A DNA stretch of 54,343 nt from Pelagimonas sp. (GCA_025210265.1 JAOASD010000018.1:1-54343), one strand, 5' to 3'. Shown: positions 38,967-47,709, numbered from the stretch's first letter. Made by a program: numbers and translations. The notes: generated by a model from the sequence alone, not told the origin.

Positions 38967-39674
38967 TTATGCGGGAAAGGCCGCCTCCAAAGCGATTTCC
39001 ACCATATCGCCAAAACTGCGTTCGCGCTGATCCGAGGGCAGAGCCTCGCCAGTTTGCAGGTGGTCGGACACAGTCAGCACCGCCAGCGCCCGCGCGCCAT
39101 GGCGCGCTGCCAGGATGTAGAGTTCGGCGGCTTCCATCTCCACGCCCAGAATGCCGTGCCGGGTCATCTGTTCGTTCAGATCGGGACGTTCGTCATAGAA
39201 CACATCCGATGAATAGATCCCGCCCACATGGCAGGCCACATCGCGGGACTGCGCTGCGGCTTCGGCGGCGCGCAGCAGCCCGTAATCCGCGCAGGGCGCG
39301 AAATTCAGTTCCTTGAAAATCCCGCGCGACGGCGTGGACAGGGTCGACGCCGCCATTGCCAGGATCACATCGCGGATGCCCACATGTGCCTGCATCCCGC
39401 CGCAGGATCCGATACGGATCAGGGTCTTGGCCCCGTAATCGCGGATCAGCTCATTGGCATAGATGGACAGGCTGGGCATCCCCATGCCAGAGCCCTGAAT
39501 GGTGACGCGGTTGCCTTTATAGGTGCCGGTATAGCCCAGCATCCCACGCACGCGGTTCACACAAACCGCATCCTGCAAAAAGGTCTGCGCTGCCCATTCT
39601 GCGCGCAGCGGATCGCCGGGCATCAGCACGGTTTCGGCGATGTCGCCGGGGGCGGCTCCGATATGGACTGTCAT
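38967..39674 (-). CDS. deoD: Purine-nucleoside phosphorylase, DeoD type
   Basis: The protein has 235 residues. Hexameric PNP motifs: [22 protein letters not shown] (phosphate-binding region), [38 protein letters not shown] with the ribose-binding EMEA, and LTVSDHL with the catalytic aspartate. It splits purine (deoxy)ribonucleosides with phosphate to free bases in the cytoplasm. The start at 39674 gives the MTVHIGA N-terminus usual for the family. Confidence 0.93.
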   Translation of the reverse strand: MTVHIGAAPGDIAETVLMPGDPLRAEWAAQTFLQDAVCVNRVRGMLGYTGTYKGNRVTIQGSGMGMPSLSIYANELIRDYGAKTLIRIGSCGGMQAHVGIRDVILAMAASTLSTPSRGIFKELNFAPCADYGLLRAAEAAAQSRDVACHVGGIYSSDVFYDERPDLNEQMTRHGILGVEMEAAELYILAARHGARALAVLTVSDHLQTGEALPSDQRERSFGDMVEIALEAAFPA

Positions 39675-39698
39675 GGCTGGCTCCGTTTTCTGATCAGA

Positions 39699-40007
39699 TC
39701 AGAGCGCAAAGTCATCCATGGACTGACCATTTGCAAGCGCGTCGATCACCCAGTTGGGTTTGCGACCGCGACCGGTCCAGGTCTGGGTCGGATCGGCGGG
39801 GTTTGCGTATTTCGGCACACCTTTGGATCCTTTGCTGGGGCTATTCACAATATCATCCAGCGAAAAACCAAATTCTTTGGCGGCGCTTTCAGCGGCGCGC
39901 TTGGCTTCGGCGCGGCGACGGGCATCCAGGCTCTTCAATGCTTTTTGCGCGTCGGAAATCAATTTGGTCAGTTCGTCGTGTGACAGGGACTCAAGGTCGA
40001 TATTCAT
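39699..40007 (-). CDS. H-NS/HvrA-like nucleoid protein
   Basis: The protein has 102 residues. AAAGGAG sits 8 nt before ATG 40007 but only 2-3 nt before the upstream ATG 40013, so 40007 is preferred. Residues 1-55 form a charged coiled-coil for dimerisation (LSHDELTKLISDAQKALKSL). The C-terminal DNA-binding motif is KYANPADPTQTWTGRGRKPN, with the TWTGRGRKP core of H-NS, HvrA and StpA-like proteins that read AT-rich minor grooves. It would silence or organise AT-rich DNA. Its own upstream region is strikingly AT-rich (32% GC in 40141-40200). Confidence 0.88.
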   Translation of the reverse strand: MNIDLESLSHDELTKLISDAQKALKSLDARRRAEAKRAAESAAKEFGFSLDDIVNSPSKGSKGVPKYANPADPTQTWTGRGRKPNWVIDALANGQSMDDFAL

Positions 40008-40429
40008 GGTCATTACTCCTTTGGATTAATTCCGGCATATCGGAAAAAAATCCCATGACAAGGTGTATAATTGTACCAATTACGTCGCTTCGTGTCTATT
40101 TCCTGCAGGTGGGCAGGGATTTGACGCCGGTTGGCGTAAAATGACACGAATTAATCGAGGGAAATAAAGTGTTAATATACAACCTTAGATTTTTCAGCCT
40201 GCCGCTAAGTCGCGTCAAATTGAAATTCTTGAATTTTAAGAGTTGGGATTGAATATCACGCAAACCAAGGGGTGTTCCCGATATTGATGTGCCATGCCGC
40301 TTGTTTTCTGAGGAGAGGGCGCACCTGAAATGAGCCGATCCAGCCCTATTCCCACGGGCGTCTTGAGCCAGGTTTTCCCTGGTCATGAATGTGGTTGCGC
40401 CGGATGGTGCGCATGGGGGCGCAGCCAAT
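40008..40429. other. AT-rich intergenic stretch upstream of the H-NS-like gene
   Basis: There is no convincing ORF. The line 40141-40200 has 19 G/C in 60. An inverted repeat ACGCC-ggtt-GGCGT lies near 40130, and a TTGAAATTCTTGAATTTTAA block near 40219-40238. The stretch is a natural candidate for autoregulatory H-NS binding and carries the promoter of that gene. The right half shows nothing identifiable. Confidence 0.6.
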
Positions 40430-40463
40430 AGAAAAGGGCCAGCGCATCACTGCCCTGGCCCTT
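40430..40463 (-). terminator. Terminator of ecm
   Basis: On the minus strand AAGGGCCAG-ggcagtgatgcg-CTGGCCCTT is followed by TTCTATTGG. It lies 21 nt past the ecm stop. Confidence 0.8.
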
Positions 40464-40484
40464 GAAAATGGTTTTTTCGGCTGG

Positions 40485-42479
40485 TTACTCTGCAGCGACC
40501 TCAGCTGGCACGGCCAGCGTAACGACATCGCGCATGATGGTGTTCAGCTCGAAATCCTTGGGGGTGTAGACGTTTGCCACACCCATGGCTTTCAGGCGCG
40601 TGGCGTCTTCGTCCGGGATGATGCCGCCGACGATCACGGGCGTATTCAGCCCGGCCTCGCGCATCCGGTGCATCACGTCCTCAACCAGCGGGATGTGGCT
40701 GCCAGACAGGATCGACAGGCCGACCACATGGGCCCCGTTCCGTGCGGCCTCGACGATCTGCTCGGGGGTGAGGCGGATGCCTTCATAATCAATCTCCATC
40801 CCGCAATCGCGGGCGCGGAAGGCGATTTGTTCGGCGCCGTTGGAATGCCCGTCCAGACCGGGCTTGCCGACCAGGAATTTCAGGCGGCGGCCCAGCTTGT
40901 CGCTGGCGGCGTCGACCATCTCGCGCAGATCATCCAGCCCTTCGGTCATGTTCGAGGGGGCCGACGACACGCCGGTCGGGCCACGATATTCGCCATGCAC
41001 GACGCGCATCTCGCCAGCCCATTCGCCGGTGGTCACACCCGCCTTGGCGCAGGCGATCGACGCCTCCATGATGTTCTTGCCCGCTTTGGAGTCCGCGCGC
41101 AGCTGTTCCAGCGCCGCTTTGACCGCCGCATCGTCGCGCCCGTCGCGCCAGTCTTTCAGGCGGGCGATCTGGTCCTGTTCCACCGCGGGATCCACAACCA
41201 TGATGCCGCCATCTTCGCCCATCAGGGGGCTGGGCTCGCCTTCGGTCCAGCGGTTCACACCAACCACAACGGTTTCGTTGCGCTCGATCCGGCCCAGACG
41301 CTCGGCATTGCTGTCCACCAGGCGACCTTTCATATAGTCGATCGCGCCGATCGCACCGTCCATGCTTTCGATATTGGCCAGCTCGGCGCGGGCACCGGTC
41401 TTCAGCTCTTCGACTTTGCGATCCACGGCGGGGTTGCCGTCGAACAGGTCATCATATTCCAGCAGGTCGGTTTCATAGGCGAGGATCTGCTGCAGGCGCA
41501 TGGACCATTGCTGATCCCAGGGGCGCGGCAGGCCAAGCGCCTCGTTCCAGGCGGGCAGCTGCACGGCGCGGGCGCGGGCCTTTTTCGACAGGGTCACGGC
41601 CAGGGCTTCGATCAGGATGCGATAGACGTTGTTTTCCGGCTGCTGTTCGGTCAGGCCCAGGCTGTTGACCTGCACCCCATAGCGGAAGCGACGGAATTTC
41701 GGGTCTTCGACGCCATAGCGGTCCTGCAGGATCTCGTCCCACAGATCGACAAAGGCACGCATCTTGCACATTTCGGTGACGAACCGGATGCCCGCATTCA
41801 CAAAGAAGGAGATCCGGCCACAGAGTCGCGGGAAATCCTCGGCCGGGACGCGCGGTTTCAGCTCGTCCAGAACGGCGATGGCAGTGGCAAGGGCAAAGGC
41901 CAGTTCCTGCTCGGGCGTGGCACCGGCCTCTTGCAGGTGATAGGAACACACATTCATCGGGTTCCATTTCGGCACATTGGTATAGCAGTATTCTGCCACG
42001 TCACCGATCATCTTGAGGCTGGGCTTGGGCGGGCAGATATACGTGCCGCGCGACAGGTATTCCTTGATCAGATCGTTCTGAACCGTGCCCTGCAGCTTGG
42101 TCACGTCCGCGCCCTGTTCCTCGGCCACGGCGATGTAAAGCGACAGCAGCCACGGCGCGGTGGCGTTGATCGTCATCGAGGTGTTCATCTGCTCAAGTGG
42201 AATATCGTTGAACAGGCTGCGCATGTCGCCCAGATGGCAGACCGGCACACCGACCTTGCCGACCTCGCCACGGGCCAGAATGTGATCGCTGTCATAGCCG
42301 GTCTGGGTCGGCAGGTCGAACGCCACCGACAGGCCTGTCTGACCCTTGGCCAGGTTGGCACGATACAGGGCGTTGGATTTTTCCGCGGTGGAATGGCCGG
42401 CATAGGTGCGGATCAGCCAGGGGCGGTCCGGCTGGCGCTTGGCTTCGGCGGGCTGGCGGTCGCTGTTGGTGTCGGTCAT
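40485..42479 (-). CDS. ecm: Ethylmalonyl-CoA mutase
   Basis: The protein has 664 residues, a single-chain adenosylcobalamin mutase. The N-terminal barrel has RTYAGHSTAEKSNALYRANL and AFDLPTQTGYDSDH (substrate CoA region). The C-terminal B12 domain has GKPGLDGHSNGAEQIA with the cobalt-ligating histidine (about H545), then GLSILSGSH and VGGIIPDED. It isomerises ethylmalonyl-CoA to methylsuccinyl-CoA. The single-chain length and the ccr neighbour favour Ecm over methylmalonyl-CoA mutase. It is transcribed away from the PlsB-like gene and has its own terminator. Confidence 0.9.
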   Translation of the reverse strand: MTDTNSDRQPAEAKRQPDRPWLIRTYAGHSTAEKSNALYRANLAKGQTGLSVAFDLPTQTGYDSDHILARGEVGKVGVPVCHLGDMRSLFNDIPLEQMNTSMTINATAPWLLSLYIAVAEEQGADVTKLQGTVQNDLIKEYLSRGTYICPPKPSLKMIGDVAEYCYTNVPKWNPMNVCSYHLQEAGATPEQELAFALATAIAVLDELKPRVPAEDFPRLCGRISFFVNAGIRFVTEMCKMRAFVDLWDEILQDRYGVEDPKFRRFRYGVQVNSLGLTEQQPENNVYRILIEALAVTLSKKARARAVQLPAWNEALGLPRPWDQQWSMRLQQILAYETDLLEYDDLFDGNPAVDRKVEELKTGARAELANIESMDGAIGAIDYMKGRLVDSNAERLGRIERNETVVVGVNRWTEGEPSPLMGEDGGIMVVDPAVEQDQIARLKDWRDGRDDAAVKAALEQLRADSKAGKNIMEASIACAKAGVTTGEWAGEMRVVHGEYRGPTGVSSAPSNMTEGLDDLREMVDAASDKLGRRLKFLVGKPGLDGHSNGAEQIAFRARDCGMEIDYEGIRLTPEQIVEAARNGAHVVGLSILSGSHIPLVEDVMHRMREAGLNTPVIVGGIIPDEDATRLKAMGVANVYTPKDFELNTIMRDVVTLAVPAEVAAE

Positions 42480-42744
42480 TCTGTGGCTCCGTCAGTCAAA
42501 TCAGTGGCGATTCAGTCTGGCAATCATCTTGCGCTTGGCGATGAGTACGCGAAATTTTATGTCTCTGTCAATTCGCCGCGATGCAGCGAGTGCATCTGCA
42601 GCATAGGTCACCGGCCCCAAAGCGGCAATGCAGCGCGCCGTCGCGACGTTGCGGCGCTTCGTCCTGCAGGGGTCGGGCTGGCGGGCGCGTCGTGGGCTGG
42701 CATGAGGGCTTGCACGGGGCGCGTGGCGCTGTCACGGTCTGAAA

Positions 42745-44121
42745 ATGACTGCGCCGGTGACACTGCCTCTTTGGTTCTTTTTGCTGATCCTGCTTTTTGC
42801 GGGCATGACATTTGCGTCGCATTTCCTGTTCCCGTCTGTGCGCTGGTTCTTTCGCCGCAGGCTGGAAAAAGCGGTCAAACGGTTGAACCGGCGGCTGCAG
42901 AACCCGATCCAGCCGTTTAAATTGCTGCGGCGCTACGATCTGATCCAACGGCTGTGCTATGACCCCGAGGTCACGCGGGCCATTGTCGCCCATGCGCGCG
43001 ACCATAATGTGCGCGAAGACGTTGCGTTCCAGCGTGCCCGCCGCCATGCGCGCGAAATCGTGCCCTCCTTTTCCGCCTTTGCCTATTTTGGCTGGGGGGT
43101 GCGGCTGGCGCGGATCTTTTCCAATGCGTTTTTTCGGGTGCGGCTGGGACATCACGACCCCGAGGCCCTGTCCGGGATCGACCCGCAGGCCACGGTGATC
43201 TTTGTGATGAACCACCGGTCCAACATGGATTACGTGCTGGTCACGCATCTGGTGTCTGACCGGTCTGCCTTGTCTTATGCGGTTGGGGAATGGGCGCAGA
43301 TCTGGCCTTTGTCGCGGCTGATCCGCGCGATGGGGGCGTATTTCATCCAACGCAAATCCCGCGATGCGCTGTATCGCGCGGTGCTGCGCCGCTATGTGCA
43401 GATGGCGACAGAGGGCGGCGTAACCCAGGCGATTTTCCCCGAAGGCGGGCTAAGCCTGACAGGCGCGGCGCGCCCGCCCAAAATGGGGCTGCTCAGCTAT
43501 ATCCTCGAAGATGTGGATCTGCAGGCGCGGGATGTCGTCTTTGTTCCAGTGGCGTTGAATTATGATCGGGTGCTTGAGGACAGCGTGCTGATCCGCAAGG
43601 CCAGGTCTGGCGGCGAACGATTTGGGGCGCCGATTTCATTGGTGATGGGCGCGGTGGTCAAACAACTGTGGCTGCGTGTGACGGGGCGGTTTCACAAATT
43701 CGGCTATGCGGCGGTCAGCTTTGGCACACCTGTATCGCTGCGGGCGGTGCCGGATCTGCAAACCCGGCCCGAGGCGCTGGCCCAGGCGCTGATGGATCGC
43801 ATCGCGGATATTGTTCCGGTGCTGAGCGTGCCTTTGCTGTGTGATCTGCTGTTGGAGGGGCTGCAAAGCCCGGCGGATCTGGGGCGGGCGTTTCAGGCTG
43901 CTCTGGCGCAGCTGGAGGGCGCGCATGTGCATCTGCCGCGTCAGGATCCGTCTTATGCGCTGGAATATGGGCTGCGCCTGTTGCGGGAACGCGGCATCGC
44001 CACAGAGCAGGCCGGGGGGCTGCGGATCGTCGAGACAGAGCAGGACACCGCGCGGTTTTACGCCAATTCGATCCGTCATCTTCTGGGCAAGCCGCCATAT
44101 CCGTTGGGGGCAGAGGACTAG
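42745..44121 (+). CDS. PlsB-like glycerol-3-phosphate acyltransferase family protein
   Basis: The protein has 458 residues. An N-terminal hydrophobic span (LPLWFFLLILLFAGMTFASHF) precedes an LPLAT acyltransferase domain. The catalytic motif is NHRSNMDYVLV (HX4D), and the substrate motif is FPEGGLSLTG, resembling PlsB (EGGRSRTG) more than PlsC. ILEDVDLQARDVVFVPVALNYDRVLE follows. At 458 residues it is much shorter than E. coli PlsB (about 800). It may acylate glycerol-3-phosphate or another acceptor. It sits between ecm and ccr without a clear functional link; the 42480-42744 gap holds both divergent promoters. Confidence 0.8.
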   Translation: MTAPVTLPLWFFLLILLFAGMTFASHFLFPSVRWFFRRRLEKAVKRLNRRLQNPIQPFKLLRRYDLIQRLCYDPEVTRAIVAHARDHNVREDVAFQRARRHAREIVPSFSAFAYFGWGVRLARIFSNAFFRVRLGHHDPEALSGIDPQATVIFVMNHRSNMDYVLVTHLVSDRSALSYAVGEWAQIWPLSRLIRAMGAYFIQRKSRDALYRAVLRRYVQMATEGGVTQAIFPEGGLSLTGAARPPKMGLLSYILEDVDLQARDVVFVPVALNYDRVLEDSVLIRKARSGGERFGAPISLVMGAVVKQLWLRVTGRFHKFGYAAVSFGTPVSLRAVPDLQTRPEALAQALMDRIADIVPVLSVPLLCDLLLEGLQSPADLGRAFQAALAQLEGAHVHLPRQDPSYALEYGLRLLRERGIATEQAGGLRIVETEQDTARFYANSIRHLLGKPPYPLGAED

Positions 44122-44130
44122 ATTTGGTCA

Positions 44131-44254
44131 AATTTCTGCGCCTGCGTAGGATTTTCTGCGGTTGCGAGGTTATAAAATTACAAAACGGCATTTGATGAGG
44201 TTGCATTGTTGCGTGACCGCGCGTATCTCCTAGGGCGATCCCGCGATTCTGCGC
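44131..44254 (+). promoter_or_regulatory. TTCTGC-motif region upstream of ccr
   Basis: TTTCTGCGCCTGCG (44133-44146), TTTTCTGCGGTTGCG (44152-44166) and GCGATTCTGCGC (44243-44254) form three related boxes. The last 12-mer is identical to one upstream of mcl2 (29259-29270). The first two begin 20 bp apart. A shared regulator of the ethylmalonyl-CoA genes is plausible. Confidence 0.4.
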
Positions 44255-44297
44255 CGCAGACGCGAAATGGACGCAACGCATTAGACAGGAGGCCGCC

Positions 44298-45587
44298 ATG
44301 GCTCTGGACACGCAAACCGGCATTGCCGATTACGACGCACCGGAAAAAGACCTCTATGAAATCGGTGAAATGCCGCCGCTGGGCTATGTGCCCAAGAAAA
44401 TGTACGCATGGGCGATCCGCCGCGAGCGTCACGGCGAGCCCGAGCAGAGCTTTGAATGCGAGGTGGTCGATACCTGGGACGTCGACAGCCACGAAGTGCT
44501 GGTTCTCGTCATGGCTGCCGGTGTGAATTACAACGGTGTCTGGGCCGGTCTGGGCCAGCCGATCTCGCCGTTTGACGTGCATGGCGACCCCTATCACATC
44601 GCCGGTTCCGACGCCTCGGGCATCGTCTGGAAAGTCGGTGACAAGGTGAAGAACTGGAAAGTGGGCGACGAGGTCGTGATCCACTGTAACCAGGATGATG
44701 GCGACGACGAAGAGTGCAACGGCGGCGACCCGATGTATTCCCCGACCCAGCGTATCTGGGGTTATGAAACCGGCGACGGCTCCTTTGCCCAGTTCACCAA
44801 AGTGCAGGCCCAGCAGCTGATGCCGCGTCCCAAGCACCTGACCTGGGAAGAGGCCGCCTGCTACACCCTGACCCTGGCCACCGCATATCGTATGCTGTTC
44901 GGTCACCACCCGCATGAACTGCGTCCGGGCCAGAATGTTCTGGTTTGGGGGGCTTCGGGTGGTCTGGGTTCCTACGCGATCCAGCTGGCCAACACTGCGG
45001 GTGCCAATGCGATCGGCGTGATCTCGGACGAGAGCAAGCGCCAGTTCGTGATGGATCAGGGCGCCAAGGGCGTGATCAACCGTAAGGACTTTAACTGCTG
45101 GGGTCAGCTGCCCACGGTGAACAGCCCCGAATACAACGCATGGCTGAAAGAAGCCCGCAAGTTCGGCAAGGCCATCTGGGACATCACCGGCAAAGGCGTG
45201 AATGTCGACATGGTCTTTGAACATCCGGGCGAAGCGACCTTCCCGGTCTCGACCCTGGTTGTGAAAAAGGGCGGTATCGTGGTGATCTGCGCCGGTACCT
45301 CGGGCTTCAACACCACCTTTGACGTGCGTTACATGTGGATGCACCAGAAGCGCCTGCAGGGCTCGCATTTTGCGAACCTGAAACAGGCTGCTTCGGCCAA
45401 CCGCCTGATGTGCGAGCGCCGTCTGGACCCCTGCATGTCCGAAGTGTTCACCTGGGACGAGATCCCGCAGGCCCACACCAAGATGCTGCGCAACGAGCAC
45501 CTGCCGGGCAACATGTCCGTGCTGGTTCAGGCCCCCAAGACCGGCCTGCGCACCTTTGAGGAATGCCTGGAAGCCGGCAAGAAGTAA
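44298..45587 (+). CDS. ccr: Crotonyl-CoA carboxylase/reductase
   Basis: The protein has 429 residues. CAGGAGG lies before ATG 44298. It is an MDR-superfamily enzyme: VLVMAAGVNYNGVWAGLGQP, the long insert HCNQDDGDDEECNGGDPMYS seen in Ccr proteins, WGYETGDGSFAQFTKVQ, the NADPH loop VLVWGASGGLGSYAIQLA, and MVFEHPGEATFPVST. The C-terminal QKRLQGSHFANLKQAASANR region contains the conserved histidine used for CO2 binding. It makes ethylmalonyl-CoA from crotonyl-CoA, CO2 and NADPH, the key step of acetyl-CoA assimilation without isocitrate lyase. Confidence 0.95.
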   Translation: MALDTQTGIADYDAPEKDLYEIGEMPPLGYVPKKMYAWAIRRERHGEPEQSFECEVVDTWDVDSHEVLVLVMAAGVNYNGVWAGLGQPISPFDVHGDPYHIAGSDASGIVWKVGDKVKNWKVGDEVVIHCNQDDGDDEECNGGDPMYSPTQRIWGYETGDGSFAQFTKVQAQQLMPRPKHLTWEEAACYTLTLATAYRMLFGHHPHELRPGQNVLVWGASGGLGSYAIQLANTAGANAIGVISDESKRQFVMDQGAKGVINRKDFNCWGQLPTVNSPEYNAWLKEARKFGKAIWDITGKGVNVDMVFEHPGEATFPVSTLVVKKGGIVVICAGTSGFNTTFDVRYMWMHQKRLQGSHFANLKQAASANRLMCERRLDPCMSEVFTWDEIPQAHTKMLRNEHLPGNMSVLVQAPKTGLRTFEECLEAGKK

Positions 45588-45622
45588 AAGACGCTCATTA
45601 GCGACTCACTTCCCCAAGATCA

Positions 45623-45668
45623 GCGCCCGCGAATCGCCCACCGGCCTTCGCGGGCGCTTTGCGTTTGG
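45623..45668 (+). terminator. Terminator of ccr
   Basis: GCGCCCGCGAA (45623-45633) pairs with TTCGCGGGCGC (45647-45657), followed by TTTGCGTTT. Confidence 0.85.
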
Positions 45669-45808
45669 CGGCACCTTTTTTAGAAACAGGCGCTTAAAAT
45701 CTTAACCCTCGCAGTTTCTGGGGAGGGAGATTCCGTGAATTTCTCGGGAAATCTGCTCATGTTATAGTTGTCTTAACCAATCATTAACCACCGCAAGAGA
45801 GGTTCTCC

Positions 45809-46015
45809 ATGGGACATGACTGGATACTGGATGTACTGACCGACCTAAAGACTTTTGCGCGGGCGAACGGTCTTCCGACCTTGGCTGCGCAACTGGATGA
45901 CGCGTCTTTGGTGGCGCGGGTCGAGATGGCATCCCATGTCGAGGGGACTGGACTTGGGATTTGCGGGCAACACACCGCGTCTGGACGCGCTGATCGAGGG
46001 TTTGGAATCAGCTAA
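45809..46015 (+). CDS. Small protein overlapping the 5' end of luxR
   Basis: The protein has 68 residues. AAGAGAGG lies 6-8 nt before ATG. The first 45 residues (MGHDWILDVLTDLKTFARAN, GLPTLAAQLDDASLVARVEM) form an amphipathic helical pair with good codon use. The last 25 (GTGLGICGQHTASGRADRG) look like an out-of-frame reading of luxR. From memory, small ORFs of this kind occur before luxR genes in related bacteria; unverified. It overlaps luxR by 62-80 nt depending on the luxR start. It may be a co-regulated partner or a leader ORF. Confidence 0.6.
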   Translation: MGHDWILDVLTDLKTFARANGLPTLAAQLDDASLVARVEMASHVEGTGLGICGQHTASGRADRGFGIS

Positions 46016-46682
46016 GGGGCTGGAGGATCTCCAGAGCGCCATCGAAGAGCTGCGCGACCAGTTGGGCATCGACCACATCGTCTATCATTGGGTATCCAGC
46101 AACGGTGATCAGTATGGCTGTGGCACATATTCACAAGAATGGGTGCAACGCTATCTGGACAAAGGATATCTTCGGATAGATCCGGTCATCCAGGGCTGTT
46201 ACCAGAATTTCCACCCGGTGGACTGGAAACGCCTAGATTGGAGCAGCAAGGCGGCGCGGGCATTCCTTAAGGATGCCATCGCATTCGGGGTCGGGAACCA
46301 GGGGTTCTCTATTCCGATCCGTGGGCCGAACGGGCAGTTTGCCCTGTTTACGGTCAGCCATAACTGCAACGATCTGGAATGGGAGAAGTTCACCGAAGAA
46401 AACCGACGCGATCTGATCCTCGTGGCGCATACCTTCAATCAGAAGGCGCTGGAATTCGAGCCCGGACGCGCACCTGACCCCGCACAGCCGCTTTCCCCGC
46501 GCGAGATCGAGGCCATGACCCTTCTCGCGATAGGCTACAGCCGGGCACAGGCCGCCGACACGCTGTCGATTTCCGAGCACACGCTGCGGGTGTATGTAGA
46601 AAGCGCGCGTTTCAAGCTGGGCGCCATGAACACGACCCATGCGGTCGCACGGGCGCTGAGCCGCGGCATTATCGTCGTCTAG
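45936..46682 (+). CDS. LuxR-family quorum-sensing transcription factor
   Basis: The protein has 248 residues from ATG 45936; TTG 45954 with GAGGGG 7 nt before it is a strong alternative start. The autoinducer-binding domain (about 15-165) shows the W-Y-D-P set in EWVQRYLDKGYLRIDPV (W69, Y73, D82, P83) and W97. The helix-turn-helix (about 185-248) is LSPREIEAMTLLAIGYSRAQ followed by AADTLSISEHTLRVYVESAR, with the conserved Glu and Gly. It probably binds an acyl-homoserine lactone made by the LuxI encoded next and regulates luxI. Confidence 0.9.
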   Translation: MSRGLDLGFAGNTPRLDALIEGLESAKGLEDLQSAIEELRDQLGIDHIVYHWVSSNGDQYGCGTYSQEWVQRYLDKGYLRIDPVIQGCYQNFHPVDWKRLDWSSKAARAFLKDAIAFGVGNQGFSIPIRGPNGQFALFTVSHNCNDLEWEKFTEENRRDLILVAHTFNQKALEFEPGRAPDPAQPLSPREIEAMTLLAIGYSRAQAADTLSISEHTLRVYVESARFKLGAMNTTHAVARALSRGIIVV

Positions 46683-46980
46683 ATCCCCACGGTTCCGATT
46701 TCCCAAGTCTCGGAGCCGCCGCATCTCGGGCCGGGCTCCGGGACAGGTTGTGTGGTGCTCCTTCCGGGGCCTGCGCTCGGGGTGTCGGGATTGGACGTTC
46801 CCTGAAATCGCCGCAATCTGGCCTTAGAACTGCGCCACCGGGCGGGCATCATGTCCCAAACACTTGCCGCCCTGGCTTTGTTTTTCGGCTGCGCGCTGGC
46901 CTTATGATCCCTGTCAGGATGAGACAGGGCGCGTCGCATTGCGCAAAATCCTAAACCGATCTTAAGCCTGCCGGGCGGCG
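46683..46980. other. Intergenic region between luxR and luxI
   Basis: There is no gene of normal size. A GGAGCC/GGCTCC inverted repeat lies near 46710-46738. An 18-codon hydrophobic ORF (ATG 46851, TGA 46905-46907, MSQTLAALALFFGCALAL) lacks a good ribosome site and is not annotated as a gene. The region separates luxR from luxI, so luxI is likely to have its own promoter. Confidence 0.5.
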
Positions 46981-46999
46981 GGTAACGATCCCGTTAACC
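46981..46999. promoter_or_regulatory. Candidate lux-box upstream of luxI
   Basis: GGTAACGATCCCGTTAACC is an imperfect 19-bp palindrome (TAACG-atcc-CGTTA core) whose end is 51 nt before the luxI ATG. LuxR-type regulators bind 18-20 bp dyads at such positions. The sequence itself differs from the Vibrio consensus. Confidence 0.45.
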
Positions 47000-47049
47000 T
47001 GGGCGGATCAGATTTTCCCCATCGACGTTTATCAGGGGAAGATAACGCT

Positions 47050-47688
47050 ATGATCCGCTATATTTACGGGGAAGACCTGCACAAGTTTCCGAAGCTCGCC
47101 CGCTCCATGTTTCTGGACCGTGCGGACCAGTTCAAGACGCGTCTTGGCTGGGCTGTCACTGTGGATGAGCGTGGCTTTGAGCGTGATGAATATGATGCGG
47201 AAAACCCGCTATACGTGATCTGGGAAAAGGCGGATGGCACCCATGGCGGGTCCATGCGGCTGTTGCCGACCGTGGGTCGGACCATGGTGAATGACCATTT
47301 CATTCACCTGACAGATGGCGTGCGCATTCAAAGCCCGCTGATCTGGGAATGCACTCGGTTCTGTCTGTCCCGCGATGCGACGCCCGGTGTGGCGGCGGCG
47401 CTGATGCTGGCCGGGGGCGAGGTCATGCAGGAATTTGGGGTCGAGCACTATGTTGGTGTGTTCGATGCCCGCATGGTGCGGATCTACCGCCGCATCGGCT
47501 CGTCGCCCGATGTGCTGGGCAGCGAGGGTGAGGGGCGCGAGCGTATCTCGGTCGGGCTGTGGGAATTTACTCCCGAAGCGCAGGCCCATGTGTCCAAATC
47601 CGCCGGGATTACGCCGGAAATGTCCAAACGCTGGTTCGAAATGTCTTTTGGCGGGGTGATGACCTCGGAAGAGTTGGCTGCGGCCTGA
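47050..47688 (+). CDS. Acyl-homoserine lactone synthase (LuxI family)
   Basis: The protein has 212 residues. GGGGAAG precedes ATG 47050. The LuxI invariant residues are visible: R24 and F28 in FLDRADQFK, W34 in RLGWAV, acidic residues D46/D49 in RDEYDAENP, R70 in GGSMRLLPT, F84, E100 and R103 in WECTRFCLS. It joins an acyl chain from acyl-ACP or acyl-CoA to S-adenosylmethionine to make an AHL signal. The chain length cannot be read from the sequence. It is partnered with the upstream LuxR. Confidence 0.93.
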   Translation: MIRYIYGEDLHKFPKLARSMFLDRADQFKTRLGWAVTVDERGFERDEYDAENPLYVIWEKADGTHGGSMRLLPTVGRTMVNDHFIHLTDGVRIQSPLIWECTRFCLSRDATPGVAAALMLAGGEVMQEFGVEHYVGVFDARMVRIYRRIGSSPDVLGSEGEGRERISVGLWEFTPEAQAHVSKSAGITPEMSKRWFEMSFGGVMTSEELAAA

Positions 47689-47709
47689 ATGTTGCTGCGG
47701 ATCTGGTTT

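Noticed and set aside
40096-40428. A 110-codon minus-strand frame in the AT-rich region
   Set aside because: No ribosome site and poor codon use, and it would begin next to the ecm terminator. Treated as non-coding.
40389-42920. An 843-codon open frame antisense to ecm
   Set aside because: Shadow of the ecm codons; no ribosome site, no domain, and it runs across the ecm promoter region.
46851-46907. An 18-codon hydrophobic ORF between luxR and luxI
   Set aside because: No convincing ribosome site and too short to judge; mentioned only in the intergenic note.
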